DNA of 18,575 nucleotides, taken from positions 1-18,575 of the forward strand of contig JBEIRY010000032.1 in the NCBI GenBank assembly GCA_040375675.1. Direction: 5' to 3'. Positions 1-7,410 of this stretch are shown piece after piece (positions within the stretch are counted from its first letter, which is position 1; each line of letters opens with the position of its first letter). The stretch comes from CAIUSP01 sp040375675. GTDB lineage: Bacteria; Actinomycetota; Thermoleophilia; Solirubrobacterales; 70-9. The position numbers and the translations under genes were made by a program. The notes under the pieces were generated by a model. The model was not told the origin of the DNA. It saw nothing but the letters and a program-made list of their open reading frames with translations, and ran no database searches.

Positions 1-147
1 AGGGCCAACTGCACCACCAGTCACCCGATGGTCAAGAACCGCTTCGTGGTCGAGGTTGGCGATACCGACCAACTGAAGCAGTGCATCTCGCGACTGAGGC
101 ACGTCGAGTCGGTCTTCGATGCCTACCGGGTGACCCCGGGATCATGA
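1..147 (+). CDS. relA: RelA/SpoT-family (p)ppGpp synthetase/hydrolase, C-terminal end only
   Basis: Frame 1 is open from the first base to a TGA at 145-147 and gives 48 residues; the rest of the gene lies upstream of the window. The peptide contains NRFVVEVGDTDQL, then RHVESVFDAYRVTPG, which resembles the C-terminal ACT domain of long Rel/SpoT proteins, where the chain usually ends shortly after a VYDVYRV-like stretch. In that family the ACT domain takes part in ribosome and regulatory contacts, while the synthetase and hydrolase domains lie at the N-terminus and are not visible here. The stop overlaps the next gene's start as ATGA, so the two are probably co-transcribed. The identity rests on this short C-terminal match only. 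Confidence 0.8.
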   Translation, partial: RANCTTSHPMVKNRFVVEVGDTDQLKQCISRLRHVESVFDAYRVTPGS

Positions 148-812
148 GAAGAGCGATTTCGGGCCTGGCTGGCCTCCTTCTGTTCATCATGATTCCATCG
201 ACTCCGTCCGAGGCGGCTACATCTACGATCGCAACAGGTTCTGGAAACACCTTCTCCGCTCTCTCGTACTCGATAGATCAGGGCGACTCGGTCGTCTTCA
301 GCAACACGGACGGCCAACGCCACAACGTCAAGTCGACCTCGCTTTTCGAAGGCGATTTCCTATTCGGAACGAGCACGGTACAACCGGGGAGCTCAGGACC
401 TGTAGAGGGAGTCGAATTCCTCGCCACCGGAAGCTATCCGTTCTTCTGCGCATTCCACCCCGGAATGGAGGCATCTCTGATCGTTGGCCCGGGTGGTTCT
501 CCCTTGGAGCGACCGCGCGTAAGCACCAGGATCTTGACCTACCGCAAGAGATTCCTCGTGCGCAAGGGCTACCTGCGAATCGAACTCACCTCCGCGGTAT
601 CGGTTCCGTCGCTGAGCCTGAGAGTCGTCAGGGCCTCCCGCGAGCTGGCCGAGGTATCCGCAGACCTGACGGCCAACACCGCCAGGGTGATCGAAGTCCG
701 GTTGCCGGCTTCCTTTCGGCGCCGATTGGCGAGCATGAAGGTCGTCCGGATCGGCATCCGCGGTTCGGTTCCGTATGGAACCTTCGAGAGCGCAGAGCGA
801 AACTTCAGGTAA
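144..812 (+). CDS. Secreted cupredoxin-like (blue copper) protein
   Basis: A predicted exported protein of 222 residues. Residues 1-24 form a signal peptide: MRR, a hydrophobic core GLAGLLLFIMI, and a likely cleavage after SEA. Residues 25-115 look like a plastocyanin/cupredoxin domain. The type 1 copper ligands can be read as H60 (QRHNV), C102, H105 and M108 (FCAFHPGM). Residues 120-222 form a second, basic, beta-rich region that I do not recognise. Such proteins carry single electrons outside the membrane, but no redox partner is encoded nearby. I chose the ATG at 144 because it overlaps the upstream stop (ATGA) and puts the signal peptide at the N-terminus; an in-frame ATG at 81 would add 21 residues before it. 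The gene ends three bases before the convergent lipid kinase gene. Confidence 0.85.
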   Translation: MRRAISGLAGLLLFIMIPSTPSEAATSTIATGSGNTFSALSYSIDQGDSVVFSNTDGQRHNVKSTSLFEGDFLFGTSTVQPGSSGPVEGVEFLATGSYPFFCAFHPGMEASLIVGPGGSPLERPRVSTRILTYRKRFLVRKGYLRIELTSAVSVPSLSLRVVRASRELAEVSADLTANTARVIEVRLPASFRRRLASMKVVRIGIRGSVPYGTFESAERNFR

Positions 813-815
813 TCG

Positions 816-1817
816 TCAGTAGACGATCCGCAGTGCGGCTGGATCGACAGACCACTCGGCGCGGCTGAAGTCGCCGATGTAGTCGCCGTCCACATGGAGT
901 GGGAGGGATGCGTCCACTGAGTCTTCTGCCACAGCCTCTGCAGTGATCTCTTTCAGACCGGCTTGATGGACGACCTGTCTGGAGTCCGGCACGGCAAGTC
1001 GTGAGCTGAGCAGGCGCGGGATCAGGCTCGGTGCATCGCGCTGGGCAAACAGCTCCAGAACTGCCAGCCCGAGCCTTCCGTCGTCGAGCTCAACCCCCTC
1101 GCACAGCTCTATCGGCCGGGAGCCGAAGTAGGTGAAGGGAGAGGAGTTTTGGACGATTGCTGTTGCACCGGTCAGCCCTGATATCTGACCGGCAGACACT
1201 CGGACCTTGGGGGGAGATCCCAGGCAGTACGAGTAGAACGAGCTGAGTGCGGAGTAGGCATAGAACCACTTGCCGGTATTGCTCTTCAGTTTGGGGTTCT
1301 CGTCCACCCGCTTGACCACATCGGCGTCCAATCCGAACCCAGAGGCAAAGAGGAATCTGCGCCCGTTAACCACACCCAGATCCATCGGGCGGGGGGTAAA
1401 GCTGTCGGCTATCGCGATCAAGTGCTCTGCGGCATCGACCAAGTCGAGCGGAATCCCCAGGGTGCGACAGATGACATTGGTCGATCCCCCGGGCAGCACC
1501 GAAACAGGGGTACCGGAACCAGCCAGCCCGTTCGCGACCTCGTTGAGAGTGCCATCTCCACCGAATACGACGACCAGGTCGAAGCCTTCCCCGGCGGCCT
1601 CTGCAGCCAGCCTGGTCGCGTGGTTCGCCTCCTGGGTTTCCACGGCCTCCACTTCGTAGCGAGCCTGCAGGGCGTAGACGACGAGGTTCTTCAGCTGACT
1701 CGAGACTGTCGTCGCGTAGGGATTGACCACCACCAGGATCCGTTTGCGCTCGCTCGGGTCGGTGGAGCTCTGCTCGATCCTTGCGTCTGAACGAATGTCT
1801 GTGCTCATCGTCTCCAC
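816..1817 (-). CDS. Diacylglycerol/lipid kinase family protein (YegS/DagK-like)
   Basis: A 333-residue protein of the DAGK catalytic-domain family, which phosphorylates lipids such as diacylglycerol or other prenyl/acyl alcohols with ATP at the membrane. The N-terminal nucleotide-binding half shows RILVVVNPYA (residues 26-35), the signature FGGDGTLNEVANG (85-97) and LPGGSTNVICRTLGIP (108-123); the C-terminal half is the usual beta-sandwich. The length is normal for the family. The longest frame starts with GTG at 1817, four bases after the upstream MBL gene stops. An ATG at 1808 (MSTDIRSD) is preceded by GGAG and is an equally good start. It is the last gene of the minus-strand run. The lipid substrate cannot be told from sequence. 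Confidence 0.88.
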   Translation of the reverse strand: METMSTDIRSDARIEQSSTDPSERKRILVVVNPYATTVSSQLKNLVVYALQARYEVEAVETQEANHATRLAAEAAGEGFDLVVVFGGDGTLNEVANGLAGSGTPVSVLPGGSTNVICRTLGIPLDLVDAAEHLIAIADSFTPRPMDLGVVNGRRFLFASGFGLDADVVKRVDENPKLKSNTGKWFYAYSALSSFYSYCLGSPPKVRVSAGQISGLTGATAIVQNSSPFTYFGSRPIELCEGVELDDGRLGLAVLELFAQRDAPSLIPRLLSSRLAVPDSRQVVHQAGLKEITAEAVAEDSVDASLPLHVDGDYIGDFSRAEWSVDPAALRIVY

Positions 1818-1821
1818 GGCT

Positions 1822-2904
1822 CTATTTTCCGGCAGGGTTCCCGCCTGGAATCAGGTCTCCGAGTTGATCAGCGTCGGAGTCTCCGGTTGTGACGTACCTC
1901 ACCAGATCTCCGCTGTCCTCTTCGGCTACATAGCCGGCCTCCACCAGAAGATCGAGGTGTCCCACTACCTCCGAAATGGTCAGGAATGCCTGCGTAACTG
2001 CGATGTTGCCCCAGATCTCCTGCGAGATCTCGTATCCAGTGCTCATACCGCCTTGGACCAGGCCGTAGATTTTTTCGGCCCGGCGCTGATAGAGATTGAA
2101 TCGTTCGTCGATCAGCGGGACGTGGTCGAGGATCGGCTCGCCGTGACCGGACAGGACCAACTCGGCTGGGAGATCCCGGGTCATCTTGAGCGACGCTATG
2201 TAGTCGATCAACGCCCGGGTCCTTTCCGATGATCCATCGAGGGGCCGCGACAGCAGGGGGTTCGACGAGATCTTTGCAATCAGATGGTCGGCGGCGATCA
2301 AGATCTTTCGCTCCTCATCCCAGAAGCAGGTGTCTGAGGGACTGTGACCGGGCCGATGCTGGACCGCAAGGCTGCGGTTTTCAAGCTCGATGATCTCACC
2401 GTCTTTCAGTGGACGAGTCACGGTTGCGCTGCCACCCCATGCGCGGAAGCTACGGCTGACCGACTGCAGTGCCGTCGCAACATCCTCGGGCACGCCGTTG
2501 CGTCCCATCACCTCAGTTGCGCGCTGATCTTCGATTTCGGCGTCTTCCTCGAATCGTGCGAGGTAAGGGGCCAGCAGGTCGAGAGCCGCTATTTCGGCCC
2601 CTGACCTGCGGCTGACGATCTCGAGCAGACCCATGTGGTCTATGTGCTGATGAGTGACGATGATCAGCTCGAGATCCTCTACCGAATAGCCGAGCCCCTT
2701 GAGGCCGCTTTCGAGCTCATCCAGTGACTTGCCTGAGTTCGGCCCTACGTCGACCAGGGTCAGGGGGGTGTCCTCGATCAGGTAGCAGTTGACCCTGCCG
2801 ACCGCAAAGGGAGTCGGTATGCGAAGAGCGTGCAGACCGGCATCTGCCGCCATCTCCCATCCGCGGGGATCGCCCATCTCCTTCGTGTCGCCGCTGCCGC
2901 TCAT
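1822..2904 (-). CDS. MBL-fold metallohydrolase with C-terminal winged-helix domain
   Basis: A 360-residue metallo-beta-lactamase-fold hydrolase. The metal site is THQHIDH (H85, H87, D89, H90), followed by HRPGHSPSD (H187), AADH (D206) and a late SGHGEPI histidine. The last 90 or so residues (YQRRAEKIYGLVQ onward) resemble the winged-helix tail found in LACTB2-like and related MBL hydrolases. Substrates in this group include thioesters, lactones and nucleic acids, so the reaction cannot be assigned. The ATG overlaps the stop of the upstream phosphohexomutase (ATGA) and the gene ends four bases before the lipid kinase, so it sits inside one operon. Confidence 0.87.
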   Translation of the reverse strand: MSGSGDTKEMGDPRGWEMAADAGLHALRIPTPFAVGRVNCYLIEDTPLTLVDVGPNSGKSLDELESGLKGLGYSVEDLELIIVTHQHIDHMGLLEIVSRRSGAEIAALDLLAPYLARFEEDAEIEDQRATEVMGRNGVPEDVATALQSVSRSFRAWGGSATVTRPLKDGEIIELENRSLAVQHRPGHSPSDTCFWDEERKILIAADHLIAKISSNPLLSRPLDGSSERTRALIDYIASLKMTRDLPAELVLSGHGEPILDHVPLIDERFNLYQRRAEKIYGLVQGGMSTGYEISQEIWGNIAVTQAFLTISEVVGHLDLLVEAGYVAEEDSGDLVRYVTTGDSDADQLGDLIPGGNPAGK

Positions 2905-4286
2905 GAGCGGATCATCTCCAGCACCATGTCGCGTTTTTCGACCATGTCGTCGCCCGAGACGAGCGACTCTAGGTTCAGGCGCAACAGCGGTTCGGTATTC
3001 GACGGCCTTACGTTGAAGTGCCAGTCCGGATAGTCCACGGATATCCCGTCGAGTGTCGAGATCTCGGCATCTGGGAAGGCATCGGAGATCTCGGCGATCT
3101 TCGCCGAGGGATCGGCGACATCGGAGTTGATCTCGCCCGAAATGAAGTACTTGCTCCTCATCGGTTCGAGGATCTCGGACATCGTCTTCCCCGCCTTGGA
3201 GAGCAGCTCACAGACCAGTAGTGCGGGCAGGGTCCCTGAATCTGCGCAGTAGAAGTCGCGAAAGTAGTAGTGGCCCGAGACCTCTCCGCCAAAGACGGCC
3301 CCCGTCTCGCGCATCATTGCCTTGAAGAAGGCGTGTCCTACTCTGCTGACGCGAGCGGTGCCACCGGCCTGCGAGACGAGATCAGGTACCGCGCGGCTGG
3401 CACGCACGTCGTAGAGAATCTCGGCTCCGCCGTTGCGTTCGAGGATCGCTTCAGCCAAGAGAGCTGTGAGAAAGTCGCCATCCACGAACTCGCCCGTTTC
3501 GTCTACGAAAAAGCACCTGTCGGCGTCGCCGTCCCAGGCAATACCAAGATCCGCCTGCTCCTCGACCACGGTTTTGCAGATGAGTTCCCTGTTTTCGGGG
3601 AGCAGCGGGTTGGGTTCATGCCCGGGAAACTCTCCGTTCGGCTCGAAGTAGAGGGGGGTCAGTTCGAGAGGAAGTTCCTCGAGTAGCGGGCCTGCGGTTG
3701 GACCGGCCATGCCGTTGCCGCCATCCACGACCACCTTCATCGGCTTGACATCCGAGCGGTCGATCCAGCGCTCCATCGACTGCTTGTAGCCCTCGGCCAC
3801 TTCGACGGTCTCGACAGTTCCGGGCTTGGCGGCATCGACCGATCCGGCCAGCGCGAGCTCGCGGACCTGCTGGATTCCGCTGTCGCCAGAGAGGGGGAGG
3901 GCATTGCGTCCCACCAGCTTTGCGCCGGTGTAGGCCTTCGGGTTGTGAGAGGCGGTGATTGCTGCTCCTCCATCCAGATCCTGGGAGCCGACCAGGAAGT
4001 AGAGGACCTCGGTTGCAGCCTCGCCCGCGTCCAGCACGCTGGCGCCGGCGCGGCTGGCGCCTGCCGCAAAGCTCTGCGCCATCTCGGGAGCCGTCAGCCG
4101 CATGTCGCGCCCAAGGCCGATCCGTATCTCTGAGCAGTCCTTTCCTTCTCGCTCGGCAAGCAGTCGTACGAAGGCGTTGCCGACTGCTGCTGCGGTGCTT
4201 TCGTCCATTTCCTCGCCGTACAGACCTCGCAGGTCATAGGCCTTGAAGATTCCGTCGGGGAGTAGTGGATTCGAGTCCGGTGGCAT
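2901..4286 (-). CDS. manB: Phosphomannomutase/phosphoglucomutase (alpha-D-phosphohexomutase family)
   Basis: A 461-residue cytoplasmic enzyme that interconverts hexose 6-phosphates and 1-phosphates, feeding nucleotide-sugar synthesis. All four family signatures are present: phosphoserine loop ITASHNP with S113 as the transferred-phosphate residue; magnesium loop DGDADR (252-257); sugar-specificity loop GEVSGH (334-339); and phosphate-binding loop RPSNTEPLLR (427-436). The frame stays open far upstream across the HIT gene, but homology begins at MPPDSNPLLPDGIFKAYDLRG. That ATG at 4286 follows a TGAGGGTG ribosome binding site five bases after the HIT stop. The GEVSGH loop fits the PMM/PGM subgroup rather than phosphoglucosamine mutases; mannose and glucose specificity cannot be separated here. 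Confidence 0.93.
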   Translation of the reverse strand: MPPDSNPLLPDGIFKAYDLRGLYGEEMDESTAAAVGNAFVRLLAEREGKDCSEIRIGLGRDMRLTAPEMAQSFAAGASRAGASVLDAGEAATEVLYFLVGSQDLDGGAAITASHNPKAYTGAKLVGRNALPLSGDSGIQQVRELALAGSVDAAKPGTVETVEVAEGYKQSMERWIDRSDVKPMKVVVDGGNGMAGPTAGPLLEELPLELTPLYFEPNGEFPGHEPNPLLPENRELICKTVVEEQADLGIAWDGDADRCFFVDETGEFVDGDFLTALLAEAILERNGGAEILYDVRASRAVPDLVSQAGGTARVSRVGHAFFKAMMRETGAVFGGEVSGHYYFRDFYCADSGTLPALLVCELLSKAGKTMSEILEPMRSKYFISGEINSDVADPSAKIAEISDAFPDAEISTLDGISVDYPDWHFNVRPSNTEPLLRLNLESLVSGDDMVEKRDMVLEMIRS

Positions 4287-4291
4287 CACCC

Positions 4292-4780
4292 TCAGATCTT
4301 CCCCTCTAGCTCTTCCAGGCTCTGCTCGAGCGTCTGTGGCATCACGCGCGTGTCTCCGAGCACCGGCATGAAGTTGGTATCTCCACCCCAGCGTGGAACC
4401 ACATGCATGTGAACGTGGTGCTCCACGCCAGCGCCGGCGACCCTCCCTTGGTTCATTCCCACGTTGAACCCGTGCGGGTCGTATGCATCTTGCAGCGCCG
4501 ACATCGCGCGCTGGGTCAGGGACATCATCTCCGTGAGAGTGTCCTCGGGGAGGTTTTGCAGGGCACCGAGATGTTCGTAGGGAGCGACCATGAGGTGTCC
4601 GTTGGTGTACGGGAACTTGTTCAGGATCACGAAGCAGTTGTCGCCTCTGTGGAGGATCAGCATCTCGCGGTCGTCGCCTGCAGATCCGGCGGCACAGAAG
4701 ACGCACTCCTGTTCGTTGTCCTTGCTTGCGTCTTTCACGTAGTTGAGACGCCAGGGCGCCCAGATTCGATGGTTTGCCAT
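4292..4780 (-). CDS. HIT-family hydrolase/phosphorylase, Ap4A-phosphorylase-like
   Basis: A 162-residue histidine-triad protein. The HIT motif is HVHMHVV (H122, H124, H126), with H124 expected to be the residue that becomes nucleotidylated. C26 and C29 (CVFC) look like half of a zinc site, as in the GalT/HIT superfamily. The start MANHRIWAPWRLNYV is typical of the actinobacterial diadenosine tetraphosphate phosphorylase group, which splits Ap4A with phosphate into ATP and ADP. Other HIT proteins hydrolyse AMP-linked compounds, so the exact activity is inferred. The gene lies 41 bases after corA and five before the phosphohexomutase gene on the same strand. Confidence 0.9.
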   Translation of the reverse strand: MANHRIWAPWRLNYVKDASKDNEQECVFCAAGSAGDDREMLILHRGDNCFVILNKFPYTNGHLMVAPYEHLGALQNLPEDTLTEMMSLTQRAMSALQDAYDPHGFNVGMNQGRVAGAGVEHHVHMHVVPRWGGDTNFMPVLGDTRVMPQTLEQSLEELEGKI

Positions 4781-4821
4781 CGGACCATCGTAGGGGTGAG
4801 CGGGAATTCGCCCTCTGCCGG

Positions 4822-5841
4822 CTAGAGCCAGCCGCGCTTGCGGAACCAGGCGACCATGCCAAGCAGCAGTCCGGCCATCAGCCCGATCACAATCCAGAAC
4901 GCGGTCCCGTCGCCCTGTCCGGGAACACCCACGTTCATGCCCCAGATGCTTGCGAGCAGGGTGAGTGGGAGAACGATGACGCTGATCGAGGTGAGGACCC
5001 GGAGGATGTCGTTGACCCGGTGGCTGATCACCGCTTCGTTCGACTCCTCGAGGGCTTCGACTACCTCCTTGTAGTTCTCGAGCATGTCCCAGATCCGCTC
5101 CTGGGCGTCGACGATGTCGTCGAAGTAGATCTCCAGATCGAGGTCTGCTGCCAGGTAGCGCTGCTTGACGCGTTCGAGGTCGGTAAGCACCGGTCGCTGA
5201 GGGCGAATCACCTTGCGGAAGTTGATGATCTCCTGCTTCACGTTGGACAGGTCACGCACGATCTCCTCGGAGCGGCCTGAGAAGATCTCTGCCTCGAGTG
5301 CGTCGAGCTTGTTGCCGACCTTCCTCAGCATCGGGAAGCAGTAGTCGAAACCGTCGTCCACGATCCGGTACAGCAGATAACCGGAGCCGCGAGAGAAGAG
5401 CTCTTCACGCAGGTCTTCTTTCTGGCCACAGCGATCGAACAGATAGTCGACGGGGGGGAGTGGGCGATTGGGGATGGTGATCAGGAATCCCTGGCCGACG
5501 AAGATGTCCAGCTCTCCGGTCACCAGCCTCCCGACCTCGGCGTCGAAGACGGGGAAGTTCAAGACGATGAACATGTAGTCGTCGTAGCGGTCGATCTTCG
5601 GCCGCTGGTTGCGTGAGAGGACGTCCTCGAGGTCGAGCGCGTGGAAGTCGAAGTTCTCTTCCAGCCAGGTCTGTTCGACGGCGCCTGGGGCGTCGATCTT
5701 GATCCAGCGCAGCCCCTCGGCTACGACCTCTTCGATCCGCGGGCCGCGCTGCTCAGGCGTTCCGGGTACGACCAACCCACCGGAACGCTGCCTGCGCAGC
5801 CGCGGCCGACGGAGGCTCGGGATCCGCCGCTCGTTCGCCAT
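4822..5841 (-). CDS. corA: CorA-family magnesium/cobalt transporter
   Basis: A 339-residue inner-membrane divalent cation channel of the CorA/MIT family. The signature GMN is at 301-303, at the end of TM1 (VIVLPLTLLASIWGMN), followed by a short loop NVGVPGQGDG and TM2 (AFWIVIGLMAGLLLGMVAW) with a basic cytoplasmic tail RKRGWL. The N-terminal 270 residues form the long soluble domain rich in charged helices that makes the cytoplasmic funnel in known CorA structures. The first 25 residues are very basic. The ATG at 5841 has no clear ribosome binding site. It is the first gene of the minus-strand run and diverges from the SAM-riboswitch unit. Confidence 0.93.
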   Translation of the reverse strand: MANERRIPSLRRPRLRRQRSGGLVVPGTPEQRGPRIEEVVAEGLRWIKIDAPGAVEQTWLEENFDFHALDLEDVLSRNQRPKIDRYDDYMFIVLNFPVFDAEVGRLVTGELDIFVGQGFLITIPNRPLPPVDYLFDRCGQKEDLREELFSRGSGYLLYRIVDDGFDYCFPMLRKVGNKLDALEAEIFSGRSEEIVRDLSNVKQEIINFRKVIRPQRPVLTDLERVKQRYLAADLDLEIYFDDIVDAQERIWDMLENYKEVVEALEESNEAVISHRVNDILRVLTSISVIVLPLTLLASIWGMNVGVPGQGDGTAFWIVIGLMAGLLLGMVAWFRKRGWL

Positions 5842-5925
5842 CGGTGTTGGTGGTCGTTTCCATTGCCTGAAAGACCTTACAGGCCGTGGGCGGGGTTTCG
5901 TGGGGGACCTTTTGCGCGTTTGGTC

Positions 5926-5953
5926 TTGCGTCCGCGGGAGCGGTTGCTATAGT
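5926..5953 (+). promoter_or_regulatory. Probable sigma-70-type promoter of the SAM-riboswitch operon
   Basis: A -35-like TTGCGT (5926-5931) and a -10-like TATAGT (5948-5953) are separated by 16 bases. Transcription would begin near 5960, about ten bases before the riboswitch aptamer, which is the spacing expected for a riboswitch leader. The -10 box is good and the -35 is weak. Confidence 0.5.
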
Positions 5954-5970
5954 CCCGCCTCACATAGTCA

Positions 5971-6082
5971 CCACATGAAGAGGGGTGGAGGGACTGGCCC
6001 GATGAAACCCCGGCAACCACTGAGAGCGAAAGCTCGAGGAAGGTGCCAAATCCAGCAGGCATTCAAGGCCTGGAAGATGTGG
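5971..6082 (+). ncRNA. SAM-I (S-box) riboswitch aptamer
   Basis: The conserved SAM-I core is present in order: AGAGGGGTGGAGGGACTGG, GATGAAACC, CGGCAACC, GGTGCCAAATCC, AGCAGG. P1 is CCACAT (5971-5976) with ATGTGG (6077-6082). A GAGC-GAAA-GCTC hairpin lies in the P3 arm, and P4 is CAGGC/GCCTG around 6056-6072. This class binds S-adenosylmethionine and normally switches off methionine or cysteine genes. Downstream, GTGGGAG (6079-6085) can pair with CTCCGCAC (6102-6109) with one bulged G. That pairing uses both the 3' strand of P1 and the 5' arm of the terminator, so it is the expected antiterminator. It controls the threonine-synthase-like gene and probably the genes after it. Confidence 0.95.
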
Positions 6083-6097
6083 GAGATGTCCTCAACC

Positions 6098-6138
6098 GGA
6101 CCTCCGCACCAACTTCCAGGCGGAGGTCCAAACGTTTT
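6098..6138 (+). terminator. Attenuator (rho-independent) of the SAM riboswitch
   Basis: A perfect 10-bp stem, GGACCTCCGC (6098-6107) with GCGGAGGTCC (6120-6129), closes a 12-base loop and is followed by a short TTTT at 6135-6138. The 5' arm overlaps the predicted antiterminator partner, so SAM binding (P1 formed) should favour this stem. The T-tract is short and set five bases off, so a contribution from blocking the ribosome site just downstream cannot be excluded. Confidence 0.8.
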
Positions 6139-6155
6139 AAGGGGATATCGAGGCT

Positions 6156-7388
6156 GTGAACGAAAAATCACTCAGATGCAAGGAATGCGGTGCCGAGTAC
6201 GAACTCGATGCGAGTTTCGTCTGCTCTGACTGTTTCGGTCCGCTCGAGGTTGCTTATGACTTTTCTGGCCTCGATGCCGATGAGGTTCGCCGTCGGATTC
6301 AGGCAGGCCCGCAGACCATTCGCCGCTACGCCGATTTCCTGCCGATAGGTGTCGGTTCGAGCGATCCACTCTGCACCGGTATGACGCCCCTGATTCGCGC
6401 CGACCGGCTCGGGGAGCGCCTGGGTCTGGAAGAGCTCTGGATCAAGAACGACGCTGCGAACCCGACCCACTCATTCAAGGATCGGGTGGTCTCGGTAGCG
6501 CTGGCACGTGCCCGCGAGCTCGGGTTCGACACGGTGGCCTGCGCCTCCACCGGCAATCTCGCCAACGCGGTCGCGGCCCACGCATCGGCTGGCGGCTTCG
6601 AATCTTTCGTTTTCGTTCCCGCCAACCTCGAAGAGCAAAAGCTTCTGGCCACCGGCATCTACGACACCGAGCTGGTCGGAGTGAGGGGCACCTACGACGA
6701 TGTCAACCGTCTGTGCACCGAGCTTTCCCAATCTCGCCCCTGGGCTTTCGTCAACGTGAACCTGAGGCCCTACTACTCAGAGGGCTCCAAGACCCTCGCC
6801 TACGAGACGATCGAGCAGCTCGGCTGGGAGCTCCCGGACCGGGTCGTTTGTCCAGTTGCGTCGGGTTCGCTCTTCACCAAGATCGGCCGGGGTATCCGAG
6901 AGTGGCTCGATATCGGGCTCGTTCAAGGCGAGATGCCTACCTTCTCGGGCGCACAGGCGGCAGGCTGTTCGCCGGTTGCTACTGCTTTCCAGGAAGGCCA
7001 CGAGGTCTGCCGCCCACAGAAGCCTGACACGATCGCCAAGAGCCTCGCCATCGGCAACCCCGCCGACGGTATCTATGCCCTCGAGCTGGCGCGCGAAACC
7101 GGCGGTTCGGTCGATTCCGTCACCGATGACGAGATCAGGTCCGGAATCAAACTGCTGGCTGAGACAACCGGCGTCTTTACCGAAACAGCGGGCGGCGTGA
7201 CCATTGCAACGCTCGCAAAGCTGGCTGAGGCGGGCAAGATCGATCCGAGCGAGCGTGTGGTCGCCTACATAACCGGGGACGGTCTGAAGACGCTCGATGC
7301 GACCAGAGAGAGTTTCGAGATGAGCGAAATCGATCCGAGCGTCAAGGCCTTCGAGGATGAAGTCGAGGCGGTCGGGGCCGCGAGCTGA
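6156..7388 (+). CDS. thrC: Threonine-synthase-family PLP enzyme under SAM control; candidate homocysteine synthase
   Basis: A 410-residue fold-type II PLP enzyme with an N-terminal zinc ribbon (C8, C11, C23, C26). The PLP lysine is K108 in NPTHSFKDR; the phosphate-cup loop is STGNLANA (131-138). It would be annotated as threonine synthase, which converts O-phosphohomoserine to threonine. As I know the motifs, ordinary threonine synthases read NPTGSFKDRG and STGNTAAS, so the residue before SFKDR and the loop after STGN differ. A SAM-I riboswitch precedes the gene and a CysO-like sulfur carrier starts 22 bases after it. By analogy with CysM, which uses CysO thiocarboxylate and O-phosphoserine, I infer that it may make homocysteine from O-phosphohomoserine. 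A true threonine synthase remains possible. The start is GTG, with AAGGGG and GAGG upstream. Confidence 0.85.
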   Translation: MNEKSLRCKECGAEYELDASFVCSDCFGPLEVAYDFSGLDADEVRRRIQAGPQTIRRYADFLPIGVGSSDPLCTGMTPLIRADRLGERLGLEELWIKNDAANPTHSFKDRVVSVALARARELGFDTVACASTGNLANAVAAHASAGGFESFVFVPANLEEQKLLATGIYDTELVGVRGTYDDVNRLCTELSQSRPWAFVNVNLRPYYSEGSKTLAYETIEQLGWELPDRVVCPVASGSLFTKIGRGIREWLDIGLVQGEMPTFSGAQAAGCSPVATAFQEGHEVCRPQKPDTIAKSLAIGNPADGIYALELARETGGSVDSVTDDEIRSGIKLLAETTGVFTETAGGVTIATLAKLAEAGKIDPSERVVAYITGDGLKTLDATRESFEMSEIDPSVKAFEDEVEAVGAAS

Positions 7389-7410
7389 GACACGAAAGGA
7401 TTACGAACCG

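Noticed and set aside
1723..2232. Plus-strand open frame opposite the MBL hydrolase.
   Set aside because: It is a shadow of the minus-strand gene with no family signature and spans the ends of two genes.
4287..4862. Long N-terminal extension of the phosphohexomutase frame (the frame is open for 192 more codons).
   Set aside because: It runs through the HIT gene in another frame, is arginine-rich without family similarity, and the true start has a ribosome binding site five bases after the HIT stop.
5971..6082. SAM-IV riboswitch, a class common in actinobacteria, as an alternative.
   Set aside because: The order GATGAAACC, CGGCAACC, GGTGCCAAATCC with the P3 and P4 hairpins is that of SAM-I.
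5609..6229. Plus-strand open frame crossing the corA start, the riboswitch and the thrC-like start.
   Set aside because: It is antisense to corA and covers a structured RNA leader; the low-complexity product looks like a shadow frame of high-GC DNA.
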